A program made the position numbers and the translations under genes. The notes under the pieces are model-generated. The model made no database searches. It saw only the letters and a list, made by a program, of their open reading frames with translations, and was not told where the DNA came from. A DNA stretch of 64,000 nucleotides from Streptomyces seoulensis (GTDB lineage: Bacteria; Actinomycetota; Actinomycetes; Streptomycetales; Streptomycetaceae): assembly GCA_013364255.1 (NCBI GenBank), contig CP054936.1, forward strand, positions 868,001 to 932,000, written 5' to 3'. Positions 28,131-36,423 of the stretch are shown here, piece by piece; the stretch's first letter is position 1, and every line of letters begins with the position of its first letter.

Positions 28131-28958
28131 ATGGACGGCGGCGGTACGCGGGACCACGGCAGTGTGGTGGACCTGGAACTCGACCGGGCGCACTCGGCGC
28201 GCATGTACGACTACTTCCTCGGCGGGATCACCAACTTCCCCGCCGACCGGGAGGCGGCCGGCCGGGCCATGGCCGCCTTCCCCTCCGTCCTGATCGCGGC
28301 GCGTGGCAACCGCGCCTTCATGCACCGGTCCACCCGTCATCTCGCCCGGTCGGGCATCACGCAGTTCCTGGACATCGGCACCGGCATCCCGACCTCGCCC
28401 AACCTGCACGAGGTCGCCCAGGCCGTCAGTCCCCGAACCCGGGTCATCTACACCGACAACGACCCCATCGTCCTGGCGCACGCCCGCGCGCTGCTGCGCA
28501 GCCACCCCGAGGGCAGCACCGCCTACATGCAGGCCGACGTCACCGACCCCGGCGCGCTCCTGGAGCATCCCGTGCTCCGGTCCACGTTCGACTTCGGCGC
28601 GCCCATCGCCCTCAGTCTCAACGCGCTGCTGCACTTCATCACCGACCGGCACGACGCCCACGGCATCGTCGAGCGCCTCAAGGCCGCCCTGCCCTCGGGC
28701 AGCACCCTGACGATCAGTCATGTCACCCCGGACTTCGACCCGGAGGCCATCGCCCGCCTGACCGCCGTGTACGAGGCGGCCGGGACGCCCGGGCAGGCCC
28801 GTACCCTGGACGAGATCGCCGCCTTCTTCGCCGGCTGGGACCTCCTCGAACCCGGCCTCACCCCGGTGCTGCGCTGGCGGCCCGACCCCGACGAGCCGCA
28901 CCTCAACGTCACCGACGCCGAGGCCGCGCTCTACGCCGGCATCGCCCGCAAACCCTGA
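28131..28958 (+). CDS. SAM-dependent methyltransferase, DUF574 family
   Basis: Member of the actinomycete-specific S-adenosylmethionine methyltransferase family (DUF574/Methyltransf_19), 275 residues. It shows the characteristic start A-R-M-Y-D-Y-F-L-G-G-x-x-N-F, the R-x-N-R-A-F-M-x-R motif, the SAM-binding motif ITQFLDIGTGIPTSPN and YTDNDPIVL. Streptomyces genomes carry dozens of paralogues of unknown substrate. ATG 28131 is preceded by GGGAGACGGGGGCAGGGACG, a broad purine-rich site; the 5'-extended frame has no support. Transcribed away from the sigma operon. Confidence 0.9.
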   Translation: MDGGGTRDHGSVVDLELDRAHSARMYDYFLGGITNFPADREAAGRAMAAFPSVLIAARGNRAFMHRSTRHLARSGITQFLDIGTGIPTSPNLHEVAQAVSPRTRVIYTDNDPIVLAHARALLRSHPEGSTAYMQADVTDPGALLEHPVLRSTFDFGAPIALSLNALLHFITDRHDAHGIVERLKAALPSGSTLTISHVTPDFDPEAIARLTAVYEAAGTPGQARTLDEIAAFFAGWDLLEPGLTPVLRWRPDPDEPHLNVTDAEAALYAGIARKP

Positions 28959-29045
28959 CCGCCCGGCCCCGCCGAGCGGCCCGCCGAACGGCCCCGGCCC
29001 GGTGCGCGGGCCGGCCCGCCGAGCGGCGCCGGTGCGCCGTGCCGG

Positions 29046-29069
29046 GTTTACCCGCGGCGTGACGGGTCA
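29046..29069 (+). promoter_or_regulatory. possible SigB-type stress promoter of the CsbD gene
   Basis: GTTTAC (29046-29051) and GGGTCA (29064-29069), 12 bp between hexamers and 14 bp counted from GTTT, about 49 bp before the CsbD start. It resembles the SigB-family consensus GNNTN14-16GGGTAY with one mismatch in the -10. CsbD genes are classical general-stress genes. Confidence 0.45.
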
Positions 29070-29117
29070 GGCGCATTGTCAGCAGCGCAAGACGTTCGAC
29101 CGAGGAGAGTGAGCAGC

Positions 29118-29291
29118 ATGGCCGCCAGCGAGAAGGCTCGGGCCAAGGCCGAGAAGGCAGTCGGCAAGGTCGCTCAGGCAGCGGGACGCGCCGTCGGCAA
29201 CGAGAAGTTGGTCGCCAAGGGCCACGCGGCCGAGGCCGCGGGCCAGGCCCGTGAGGCCAAGGAGTCGGTGAAGGACACCGGTCGGCGCTGA
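29118..29291 (+). CDS. CsbD-like general stress protein
   Basis: Small, highly charged protein of 57 residues, rich in Lys, Ala, Glu and Gly, with the CsbD pattern of K-A-E-K-A-V-G-K-x-x-x-A-x-G-x-A-x-G-N-E-K-L-x-A-K-G-x-A. CsbD proteins are controlled by SigB in Bacillus and their role is unknown. ATG 29118 follows GAGGAGAG. An upstream in-frame start at 29076 would add non-conserved residues. A strong bidirectional hairpin follows. Confidence 0.85.
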   Translation: MAASEKARAKAEKAVGKVAQAAGRAVGNEKLVAKGHAAEAAGQAREAKESVKDTGRR

Positions 29292-29326
29292 CCGCCGACC
29301 GCCGGGAGTCCCCTCCCCCCTGCGTC

Positions 29327-29358
29327 CCGGGCCGGAGCCGTTCACGGCTCCGGCCCGG
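29327..29358. terminator. bidirectional hairpin between CsbD and ABC exporter genes
   Basis: Arms CCGGGCCGGAGCCG (29327-29340) and CGGCTCCGGCCCGG (29345-29358) around loop TTCA. Serves both convergent transcripts. Confidence 0.8.
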
Positions 29359-29394
29359 TCGTGTGCCGGGGCCGCCTCCGGGGCGGCCCGGGAG

Positions 29395-31203
29395 TCACGG
29401 CCGGCCGCGCGTCCAGGACGCCCACAGGCGGGCGTACGTGCCGTCCGCCGCGCGGAGGTCGTCGGGCCGGCCCAGCTCGGTCACCCGGCCGTCCTCCAGC
29501 ACCGCCACGAGGTCGGCGGTGGCCGCCTGGGAGAGGCGGTGGGCGACGACGACCGCGGTGCGGCCCTCGGTCACCGCCAGGGCCGCCCGGTCGAGCGTCT
29601 GGGCGGTGTCGCTGCCGGCCTCCGCCGTCGCCTCGTCCAGTACGACCACGTCCGGGTCCAGCAACAGCACCCGAGCCAGGGCGAGTTGCTGTATCTGACG
29701 TGCCGTCAGCCGTACCTCGCCGCCCGGGCCGACGATCGTGTCGACGCCGTCCGGCAGCGCGGCGGTCCAGTCCGCGGCGTCCACGGCGGCGAGCGCGGCG
29801 TCCAGCTCGTCCCGCGAGGCGTCGCGGCACGCGAGGCGGAGGTTGTCGGCCACCGTGCCGGGGAAGAGATGGTGCTCCTGGGTGACCAGGACGACGCGCC
29901 GGCCGCCGTCCGTCGCGGTGCGGGCGAGGTCGCCGGTGGGGACGCCGTCGAGTGTGACGTCGCCCTCGGACGGCGGACGCGTTCCGGCGATCAGCGTCGC
30001 CAGGGTCGACTTGCCCGATCCGGTCGCGCCGACGACGGCGAGGCGCTGTCCGGGGCGGACGTCGAGGTCGATGCCGTGCAGGACGTCGGGGCCGTCGCCG
30101 TAGCGGTGGCGCACGCCGCGTACGGCGATCCCGGCCCCCGGCCGGCCCGGGGAGGCGCCGGAACGGGCTTGGTCAACCGGCCCGTTCAGGGTGAGGCCGA
30201 CGATCCGGGCGAGCGCGGCGGCCGCCTGCTGCACGCTGTCGAAGGTGCCGAGCAGGGTGTTGACCGGGTCGAACAGGCCGACGAAGAACAGTGCCGCCGC
30301 GGTCGCCGCGCCGACGTCGGCGCGTCCGGTGCGCACCAGCGCCCAGGCGACGAGGAGGATCGCGGCCAGACCGGTGAACTCGGCGATGTTGAGGCGGCCG
30401 TAGAAGCGGGTCGCCGCCCGGGTCGCCCGGAACTCGTACGCCATCGCCTCCGCCGAGGCGTCGGCGACGCCGGCCCGCCGGCCGGGGCCCAGGCGCAGGG
30501 CGCGCAGCGTGGCGGGTGCGGTGAAGGCGCCGAGCAGCGCGGAGGCACGGCGGCCCTCGGCGGTCCGGCCGGCGGCGTACAGGGGCCGGGAGGTGCGCAG
30601 GTACCAGCGCAGGGTGTGTGCCTGGAGGGGTGCCGCGAGCAGTGCGGCCACGGCGAACCGCCAGTCCAGGGCGGCGAGTCCGGCCAGTGCGGCGAGGATG
30701 GTGAGCGCCGCGGCGCCGAAGTCGCCGAGGGCGCCGGAGGCGGCCTCCGAGACGCGCTCGGCGTCGCCGGAGACCCGGGCGACCAGGTCGCCGGAGCCGC
30801 CCGCCTCGACGGCGTCCACGGGCAGGGCCAGTGCGGCGGCGACGGCGTCCTCGCGCAGCCGTCCGGTCACCGTCAGCACGACCCGCGCCAGCAGTACGGT
30901 CGCCGCCCAGCCGGTCAGCGCGCCGGCCACGGCGGCGGCGGTCAGGAACAGCACCGGTCCGACCAGCGCGTCCGGGGTACGGCGGTCGGTGACGGCCTGG
31001 GTGATCCGGCCGATCGCCAGCGGGCCCACCAGGGTCAGCGCACTGTCGACCACGAGCGCGGCGACCGCCGCCCACAGCACCGGCCACCGCCCCCCGAGGG
31101 CCACCCGCAGCCGCGCACGAGTCTGCCGAGCGGTGGCGACGGGCAACAGCACGGGGGCGGGGGCGGCCGGGGCCACGGGCGCCGGACTCGTCGGGGTCGT
31201 CAT
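29395..31203 (-). CDS. ABC half-transporter, subunit with intact Walker motifs but degenerate signature
   Basis: Exporter-type ABC protein of 602 residues: six-helix membrane domain (about 35-330) and nucleotide-binding domain (about 365-600). Walker A is complete (GATGSGKST, K398), the Q-loop is VTQEHH, and Walker B with catalytic Glu is VVLDEAT (D523, E524). The signature motif, normally LSGGQ, is LTARQ (499-503). The partner gene upstream shows the opposite pattern, so the pair should form a heterodimer with one working ATP site. ATGA overlap with the partner ensures equal synthesis. It lies in an iron-regulated operon; exporter-fold pairs such as YbtPQ and IrtAB import siderophores, so transport direction is open. 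Confidence 0.9.
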   Translation of the reverse strand: MTTPTSPAPVAPAAPAPVLLPVATARQTRARLRVALGGRWPVLWAAVAALVVDSALTLVGPLAIGRITQAVTDRRTPDALVGPVLFLTAAAVAGALTGWAATVLLARVVLTVTGRLREDAVAAALALPVDAVEAGGSGDLVARVSGDAERVSEAASGALGDFGAAALTILAALAGLAALDWRFAVAALLAAPLQAHTLRWYLRTSRPLYAAGRTAEGRRASALLGAFTAPATLRALRLGPGRRAGVADASAEAMAYEFRATRAATRFYGRLNIAEFTGLAAILLVAWALVRTGRADVGAATAAALFFVGLFDPVNTLLGTFDSVQQAAAALARIVGLTLNGPVDQARSGASPGRPGAGIAVRGVRHRYGDGPDVLHGIDLDVRPGQRLAVVGATGSGKSTLATLIAGTRPPSEGDVTLDGVPTGDLARTATDGGRRVVLVTQEHHLFPGTVADNLRLACRDASRDELDAALAAVDAADWTAALPDGVDTIVGPGGEVRLTARQIQQLALARVLLLDPDVVVLDEATAEAGSDTAQTLDRAALAVTEGRTAVVVAHRLSQAATADLVAVLEDGRVTELGRPDDLRAADGTYARLWASWTRGRP

Positions 31204-32996
31204 CGTTGTTCCGTCCGGTCGGTCGAGGGCAGGTGGATGACGGAGTCGCAGCGGGCGAGCCAGGCGGGGCTGGTGGTGAGGACGAGGGTGGTGCGGCCGG
31301 TGCGCGTCCGGCGTACCCGCTCGGCGACGGCGTCCTCCGTCGCGGCGTCCACGGCGGTGGTGGGGTCGTGCAGGACGAGCACCGGTGACCGGGCGGCGAG
31401 CGCGCGTCCCAGCGCGACCCGCTGGCGCTGGCCGCCGGACAGCGTCTCGCCGCGATCGCCGACCGGCGTCCGGGCGCCCTGCGGTACGGCGCGCACGACC
31501 TGGTCGGCGAAGGAGGCCCGGGCCGCCTCGGCCACGGCGGCGGCGTCCTCGGTGAGGGCGGCCAGGTTGTCGCCGACGGTGCCGGGCAGCAGCACCGGAT
31601 CGTGGTGGCACACCAGGACGGTGGCCCGGAGCGCGTCCAGCCCGAACTCCCGCAGATCCGCGCCGTCCAGCAGGATGCGTCCCGCCCCGGGGTCCTCCTC
31701 GCGGGCCAGCAGCAGGGCCACGGCGTCGGCGAGGGCCGGGTCGGCGCAGACCAGCCCGGTCATCTGCCCGCCGGGCGCGGTCCACCGGGCCGTGACCGCG
31801 CCCGGCAGCGACACGTCGCGGAATTCGAGGGCGGGTGCGCCGCTCGCGGGCGCGCCCGGTCCCGGGCCCGGCCGCACCGGACTCGGGCGGCCCTCGCTCG
31901 TGTCCGCCAAGTCCTCGTCCCCGTACTGGGGTTGTTCGGCCGTCGTCTCCACCACGCCCGGTGGCGTGGCCAGTACGTCCCTGATCCTGGCGGCCGAGGC
32001 GAGGGCGCGTACGTAGCGGGCGTGGGCGGCGGAGACGACCCGCATCGGACCGATCACGAACCGGGCGAGGCCGAGCACCGCGATCAGCCGGCCCAGGCCG
32101 ATCCGGCCGTCCAGCGCGAGACCGCCGCCGAGCGCGGCGACGGCCGTCAGATACAGCCCGGTCAGCAGGACGCCCACCGACACCAGCGCGCCCTCGGCGG
32201 ACACGGCCCGCCGCGCGGCGCGTACGGCGTCCCGGCTGACCCGGGCGTAGTCGGCGGCCACGGCGCGTTCGGCGCCGATGCCCTTGAGCACCCGCAGCCC
32301 CCGGACGAGTTCCTCGGCGTGCGCGGTGGCCCGCGCCTGGAGGGCCTGTTCGGCGCCGCTGGTGCGGTGCAACAGGTGGGAGAGACGGTTCTGCGCGAGC
32401 AGCACCCCGGCCGTGCCGGTCACCACGAGCGCGCCGAGTCCGAGGGAGAGGCGCAGCAGCAGCACCGTGGAACCGGCCAGGACGACCACCGCGGCCACGG
32501 TGCCGGCGAGGGTGCCGGCGAAGGCGCCCACCCGCTCGGCGTCGCCGGACGCGCGGCTGAGCAGCTCGCCCGGCGCGAGCCGCACCCCGCCGGCCGGCCG
32601 CAGCACCCGTTCGGTCAGCGCCATGCGCACCCGGTGCTCGGTGTGCTGCCGCGCGCGTACGGCCGCCCGCGCGCCGAAGCGGTACGACAGGGACAGCAGC
32701 AGGAAGTCCGCCGCCAGCAGGCACAGCCAGCGGACGGTCGCCGCCGGGCTTCCGGACCGTACGGCCTCACCGACCGTGGCGCCCACGATCACCGGCACCA
32801 GCGCCTCTCCCAGCTGGTGCGTGCCGAACAGCGCCGACGCCAGCGCCAGGTCGCGTCGGCGTTCACCCAGCGACCACCGCAGCAGGGCCCTTGGCGAGGT
32901 GGTGGGCGCGGGCGCCGGGGCGGCGGAGGCGGGGAGCGCGGAGCGGGCGGCCGCGGCGGGGTGTCGACGGGGCGGGGCGGGGGCGGGTACGGTCAC
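31200..32996 (-). CDS. ABC half-transporter, subunit lacking Walker A but with canonical signature
   Basis: Exporter-type ABC protein of 598 residues, first gene of the two-gene operon. The membrane domain spans about 50-340 and the nucleotide-binding domain about 390-590. The P-loop position reads GLVCADPALADA (about 410-430) with no GxxGxGKS/T, the Q-loop Gln is His (VCHHDPVLLPGT), and Walker B ends HDPTTAVD (543-550), replacing the catalytic Glu with Pro. The signature LSGGQRQR (519-526) is perfect. It therefore cannot bind ATP normally through its own P-loop but can complete the partner's site. GTG start 32996 has hardly any ribosome site; the promoter position suggests a leaderless transcript. 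An iron box lies 10-28 bp upstream. Confidence 0.9.
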   Translation of the reverse strand: MTVPAPAPPRRHPAAAARSALPASAAPAPAPTTSPRALLRWSLGERRRDLALASALFGTHQLGEALVPVIVGATVGEAVRSGSPAATVRWLCLLAADFLLLSLSYRFGARAAVRARQHTEHRVRMALTERVLRPAGGVRLAPGELLSRASGDAERVGAFAGTLAGTVAAVVVLAGSTVLLLRLSLGLGALVVTGTAGVLLAQNRLSHLLHRTSGAEQALQARATAHAEELVRGLRVLKGIGAERAVAADYARVSRDAVRAARRAVSAEGALVSVGVLLTGLYLTAVAALGGGLALDGRIGLGRLIAVLGLARFVIGPMRVVSAAHARYVRALASAARIRDVLATPPGVVETTAEQPQYGDEDLADTSEGRPSPVRPGPGPGAPASGAPALEFRDVSLPGAVTARWTAPGGQMTGLVCADPALADAVALLLAREEDPGAGRILLDGADLREFGLDALRATVLVCHHDPVLLPGTVGDNLAALTEDAAAVAEAARASFADQVVRAVPQGARTPVGDRGETLSGGQRQRVALGRALAARSPVLVLHDPTTAVDAATEDAVAERVRRTRTGRTTLVLTTSPAWLARCDSVIHLPSTDRTEQR

Positions 32997-33002
32997 CCAG
33001 CC

Positions 33003-33032
33003 ACGTTAGGGTCGCCTTACTTTTGTCGTAAA
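33003..33032 (-). promoter_or_regulatory. predicted promoter of the ABC exporter operon, probably leaderless
   Basis: On the minus strand TTTACG (33027-33032) and TAACGT (33003-33008) are 18 bp apart. The -10 lies 6 bp before the GTG start, which would place the transcript start at the initiation codon. The iron box fills the spacer. Confidence 0.45.
33006..33024. promoter_or_regulatory. DmdR1/IdeR-type iron box
   Basis: TTAGGGTCGCCTTACTTTT matches 12 of 19 positions of TTAGGTTAGGCTAACCTAA. It covers the promoter spacer of the ABC operon and lies 119 bp upstream of the divergent AraC gene. Repression when iron is plentiful is expected. Confidence 0.65.
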
Positions 33033-33142
33033 CACAGCAGTGCGCCACCGTATGTCGCGCATCGGCCAGGGACACGTGTGTCGTCCGCCGGCCGTGCGCG
33101 GCGGACCGGGGCGCGGGAACAGGGCAGGCAGGGACACCGGGC

Positions 33143-33901
33143 ATGACACACGAGAACACCATCGACCTGGAACGGTTCGAGATGGTCCGGGGCCAGACCT
33201 TCCTGCACCACGTCCACGACGACCACCAACTCGCCTGGGCCAGCAGCGGGGTGGTCATGGTGGACATCAAGGACCGCTGCTGGGTGCTGCCCCCGCATCT
33301 GGCGCTGTGGATCCCGGGCGGCGTCCGGCACGCCACCGGCGCGCTGCGGGAGTCGGTGCTCCAGGGTGTCTACCTGGACCCGGTGAGCTGCCCGCTGGCC
33401 TGGCCCCGGCCGACCGTGCTCGCCGTGTCCCCGCTCGCCCGGCATCTGATCGGCTACCTGGCCGGCGCACTGGCGCCGGAGGTGCGCGCACACGCGGAGG
33501 CCGTGCTGCTGGAGGTGCTGCGCCCGGCGGACGGCGCCGTGTTCGAGCTGCCGCTGCCGGCCGACCCGCGGGCCCGGGAGACCGCGGCGCTGCTGCTGGA
33601 CGATCCCGCCGACCCGCGCGGGCTGGGGGAGTTGGCGCACGCGGTCGGCTCCAGTACGCGCACGCTGCTGCGGCTGTTCCTGGCCGAGACGGGGATGACG
33701 TTCACCCGGTGGCGCACCCACGCCCGGCTGCAAGCCGCCCTCGCCCACCTCGCCGAGGGCGAGCCGGTCGGGCGGGTGGCCGAGCGGGTGGGCTACGCGA
33801 CACCCAGCGCCTTCGTCGCGGCGTTCCGCCGGGTGACCGGCACCACGCCCGCCGCGTACTTCGCCCGCTCGCGCGGCGACGCGGACGGACCGGCGACGTA
33901 G
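33143..33901 (+). CDS. AraC family transcriptional regulator
   Basis: Activator-type regulator of 252 residues. An N-terminal cupin-like domain (about 10-90, with HHVHDDHQL and the WVLPPHLALWIPGG segment) would bind a small ligand. Two helix-turn-helix motifs form the C-terminal AraC domain (about 150-240, with LGELAHAVGSSTRTLLRLF and VGRVAERVGYATPSAFVAAFRR). It sits between the ABC exporter operon and the FecCD operon. AraC proteins in this position often sense a ferric siderophore and activate its uptake genes, which is inference here. Direct repeats at 33931-33980 are candidate binding sites. Confidence 0.88.
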   Translation: MTHENTIDLERFEMVRGQTFLHHVHDDHQLAWASSGVVMVDIKDRCWVLPPHLALWIPGGVRHATGALRESVLQGVYLDPVSCPLAWPRPTVLAVSPLARHLIGYLAGALAPEVRAHAEAVLLEVLRPADGAVFELPLPADPRARETAALLLDDPADPRGLGELAHAVGSSTRTLLRLFLAETGMTFTRWRTHARLQAALAHLAEGEPVGRVAERVGYATPSAFVAAFRRVTGTTPAAYFARSRGDADGPAT

Positions 33902-33930
33902 CGGACCGGAGCCGTGACGGACCCGGCACG

Positions 33931-33980
33931 GTGGCGGACCGACGACGTGGCAAACCGACGACGTGTGGCGGATCGGCGAC
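33931..33980 (+). repeat. three imperfect 16-18 bp direct repeats upstream of the FecCD operon
   Basis: Units begin at 33931, 33947 and 33963 with the common core GTGGCRRACCGACGAC (third copy diverged to GTGTGGCGGATCGGCGAC). They end 22 bp before the presumed -35. Direct repeats of this size suit AraC-family activators. Confidence 0.5.
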
Positions 33981-34001
33981 ATGAGGTGGCGTCCGACCGG
34001 C

Positions 34002-34031
34002 TTGTCGCGCCTGCGGCGACACCGATAACTT
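34002..34031 (+). promoter_or_regulatory. predicted promoter of the FecCD operon
   Basis: TTGTCG (34002-34007) and TAACTT (34026-34031) separated by 18 bp, immediately followed by an iron box. Confidence 0.45.
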
Positions 34032-34033
34032 TC

Positions 34034-34052
34034 TTAGGCAAGGCTAAGCTAA
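34034..34052. promoter_or_regulatory. DmdR1/IdeR-type iron box of the FecCD operon
   Basis: TTAGGCAAGGCTAAGCTAA agrees with the consensus at 16 of 19 positions. It lies 16 bp ahead of the ATG at 34068, overlapping the likely transcription start. Confidence 0.82.
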
Positions 34053-34067
34053 CTTTCGAGGGGCACG

Positions 34068-35138
34068 ATGGGCACCGCCACGATCAGCACCACCGATGTG
34101 GTGCCCGGAACCGACGGCGAGGGACGAAGACGCCGCACGGCCGTCACCGCCGCGCGCCTGCTCGGACTCCTCCTCGTCTGCGCGCTGCTGGCCCTGGTCA
34201 CCGTGGTGAGCGTCGCCGTCGGCGCCAAGGCCATCCCACCCGGCGAGGTGCTGCGCGCGCTGCTGCACGGCCGGGCCTCGGTGGACGACTCGGTCGTCCT
34301 CGACCTGCGGCTGCCCCGTACGCTGCTCGGCATCGCCGTCGGCGCCGCGCTGGGCCTGGCGGGTGTGCTGATGCAGGCGCTGACCCGCAACCCGCTCGCC
34401 GATCCCGGCCTCCTCGGCGTCAACATGGGCGCCTCGGCCGCCGTGGTGGTCGCGATCGCGCTGTGGCACAGCACCGACCCGTCGTTCTGCGTCTGGTTCG
34501 CGTTCGCCGGCGCGGGACTCGCCTCCGCGCTGGTCCACCTGCTCGGCTCGCGCGGCCGGTCGGGGCCGCCGCCGGTACGGCTCGCGCTGGCCGGCACGGC
34601 GGTCAGCGCCGTGCTCAGCGCGCTGATCTCCGTGGTCACCCTGCTGCGGCCGGACGTGTTCGACCAGTTCCGGTTCTGGGGTGTGGGCTCCCTGGGCGGG
34701 CAGCCGATGTCCGTGGTCACCGAGGTACTGCCGTTCCTCGGCGCCGGCGCCCTGCTCGCCCTCGGTCTGTCCGGCCCGCTCAACACGCTGGCGCTCGGCG
34801 ACGACACGGCCCGCGCCCTCGGCACCGGGGTGCGCCGCACCCGCCTCCTCGGCCTGCTCGCCGTCACCCTGCTGTGCGGGGCGGCGACCGCCGCGGTCGG
34901 CCCGATCGCCTTCGTCGGCCTGGCCGTTCCGCATCTGGCCAGGACGCTCACCGGGCCCGACCACCGCTGGCTCATGCCGTACGCGATGGTGTGCGGCGCG
35001 GCCCTGCTGGTCGGCTCCGACATCCTCGGCCGGGTGCTCGCCCGGCCCGGTGAGATCCAGGCCGGGATCGTGACGGCCTTCGCCGGAGCGCCCGTCTTCA
35101 TCGCCCTCGTCCGCCGCCGCAGGATCGCCGAACTGTGA
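34068..35138 (+). CDS. FecCD-family siderophore ABC permease (first subunit)
   Basis: Membrane subunit of a ferric-siderophore importer, 356 residues. About nine or ten helices, with the family segments D-L-R-L-P-R-T-L-L-G-x-x-V-G-A-A-L-G-L-A-G, MQALTRNPLADPGLLG and, near the C-terminus, GPIAFVGLAVPHLAR, which faces the ATPase. It starts 16 bp after an iron box, with GAGGGG as ribosome site. It overlaps the next gene by 4 bp (GTGA). The expected ATPase gene is not in the cluster. Confidence 0.93.
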   Translation: MGTATISTTDVVPGTDGEGRRRRTAVTAARLLGLLLVCALLALVTVVSVAVGAKAIPPGEVLRALLHGRASVDDSVVLDLRLPRTLLGIAVGAALGLAGVLMQALTRNPLADPGLLGVNMGASAAVVVAIALWHSTDPSFCVWFAFAGAGLASALVHLLGSRGRSGPPPVRLALAGTAVSAVLSALISVVTLLRPDVFDQFRFWGVGSLGGQPMSVVTEVLPFLGAGALLALGLSGPLNTLALGDDTARALGTGVRRTRLLGLLAVTLLCGAATAAVGPIAFVGLAVPHLARTLTGPDHRWLMPYAMVCGAALLVGSDILGRVLARPGEIQAGIVTAFAGAPVFIALVRRRRIAEL

Positions 35139-36274
35139 CCCCCCAGACCGCCTCCCCCGTTCCCCCCGCTTCCCCCACCTCTCCCGCTTCCCCCGGCTCC
35201 GGCCTCCGCTCCGTCGCGCCTCGCGGCGCCGTCCCGGGCGGCCGGGTGCTGCGCCTGGACGGCGGCCGGATCTCGCTGCGCTGGCGGCCCCGTACCGCCG
35301 TGGTGTGCCTGCTGCTGACGGCCGCCTGCCTGGTGGTGGGCGCCCTCGGCCTCACCACCGGCGCCTACCGGGTGCCGTTGTCGGGGGTGCTGGCCTGTCT
35401 GCTGGGCCACGGCTCGGCGGCCGACTCCTTCATCGTGACCGACCTGCGGCTGCCCCGCCTGGTGTGCGCGCTGCTGGCGGGCGGCGCGCTGGGGATGAGC
35501 GGCGCGGTGTTCCAGAGCATGTCCCGCAATCCGCTGGGCAGTCCGGACATCGTCGGCTTCACCAGCGGCGCGGCGACCGGCGCGGTGGCGCAGATCGTGC
35601 TCTTCCACGGCGGGCCGTACGCCACCGCCCTCGCGGCGATGGGCGGCGGCCTCGTCACCGCGCTGGTCGTCGGCCTCGTCGCGGCGGGCCGCGGTCCGGC
35701 CGTCGGCCACCGGGTCGTGCTGGTCGGCATCGGCGTCAGCGCGATGCTCACCTCGCTGACCGCCTATCTGCTGACCCGGGCCAGCCTCTACGAGGCGCAG
35801 GACGCGCAGATCTGGCTGATCGGCAGCCTCAACTCCGTGACCTGGTCGGTGGTCGCGCCACTGGCCCTCGCCCTGGCCGTGCTGGTGCCGGTGACCGTGC
35901 TGTGCGCCCGCGCGCTGGACTGGCTGGAACTCGGCGAGGACACCGCGCGGGGCCTGGGTGTGCCGGTGGGGCGCGCCCGACTGGTGGCGGCGATCGCCGC
36001 CACGGCCCTGGCCGCGGCCACGACCGCCGCGGTCGGCCCGATCACCTTCGTCGCGCTGGCCGCCCCGCACCTGTGCCGTCCACTGGTCCGCTCCCCCGGC
36101 GCGCTGGTCGTGCCGTCCGGCGCCATGGGGGCGCTGCTGCTGTCGGCGAGCGACTTCGCCGCGGGGCGGGTGCTGCCCGGAACCGAGTTGCCGGTCGGCG
36201 CGCTGACCGGCGTGCTCGGCGGTCTGTACCTGTGCCGGCTGCTGCTCGCCCGGCGGCGGGCGGCCCGGACATGA
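35135..36274 (+). CDS. FecCD-family siderophore ABC permease (second subunit)
   Basis: Partner permease of 379 residues. The first 45 residues are Pro/Ser-rich and cytoplasmic. The fold then shows DLRLPRLVCALLAGGALGMSG, MSRNPLGSPDIVGF and the ATPase-contact segment GPITFVALAAPHLCR. The GTG start overlaps the upstream stop (GTGA), giving coupled translation of the heterodimer. Confidence 0.93.
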   Translation: MTPQTASPVPPASPTSPASPGSGLRSVAPRGAVPGGRVLRLDGGRISLRWRPRTAVVCLLLTAACLVVGALGLTTGAYRVPLSGVLACLLGHGSAADSFIVTDLRLPRLVCALLAGGALGMSGAVFQSMSRNPLGSPDIVGFTSGAATGAVAQIVLFHGGPYATALAAMGGGLVTALVVGLVAAGRGPAVGHRVVLVGIGVSAMLTSLTAYLLTRASLYEAQDAQIWLIGSLNSVTWSVVAPLALALAVLVPVTVLCARALDWLELGEDTARGLGVPVGRARLVAAIAATALAAATTAAVGPITFVALAAPHLCRPLVRSPGALVVPSGAMGALLLSASDFAAGRVLPGTELPVGALTGVLGGLYLCRLLLARRRAART

Positions 36275-36423
36275 CCACCGCGCACGGACCCGCACCTGCC
36301 TTGGCGCACAGACCCGCCCCGACCGCCGTCAACGGCCCGGCCACCGCCCACGGCCGCACCGCGCGCTGCCGAGCCGTGCACCCACGGCCGCCGCGCGAGC
36401 CGTTACGCCGCCCGGACGCCTGA
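36271..36423 (+). CDS. possible 50-aa peptide where a FecE ATPase gene is usually found
   Basis: ATGA overlap with the second permease opens a 50-residue frame, rich in Ala, Pro, Arg and His, with a TTA codon at codon 45. It resembles no ATPase and has no known domain. It may be a chance frame or a relic of a lost third gene. The rest of the gap to 36557 holds a small hairpin (CCTGAG at 36419-36424, CTCAGG at 36432-36437) and no gene. Confidence 0.25.
   Translation: MTTAHGPAPALAHRPAPTAVNGPATAHGRTARCRAVHPRPPREPLRRPDA

Noticed and set aside
26949..28901. 650-codon extension of the sigma-factor frame
   Set aside because: The sigma homology begins at 27533; upstream residues are Pro/His-rich shadow of the His-rich gene and then antisense of the methyltransferase gene.
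29395..32724. 1109-codon reading of the second ABC subunit as a larger fusion
   Set aside because: The part beyond 31203 is a shadow of the first ABC subunit; the ATGA overlap defines the true start.
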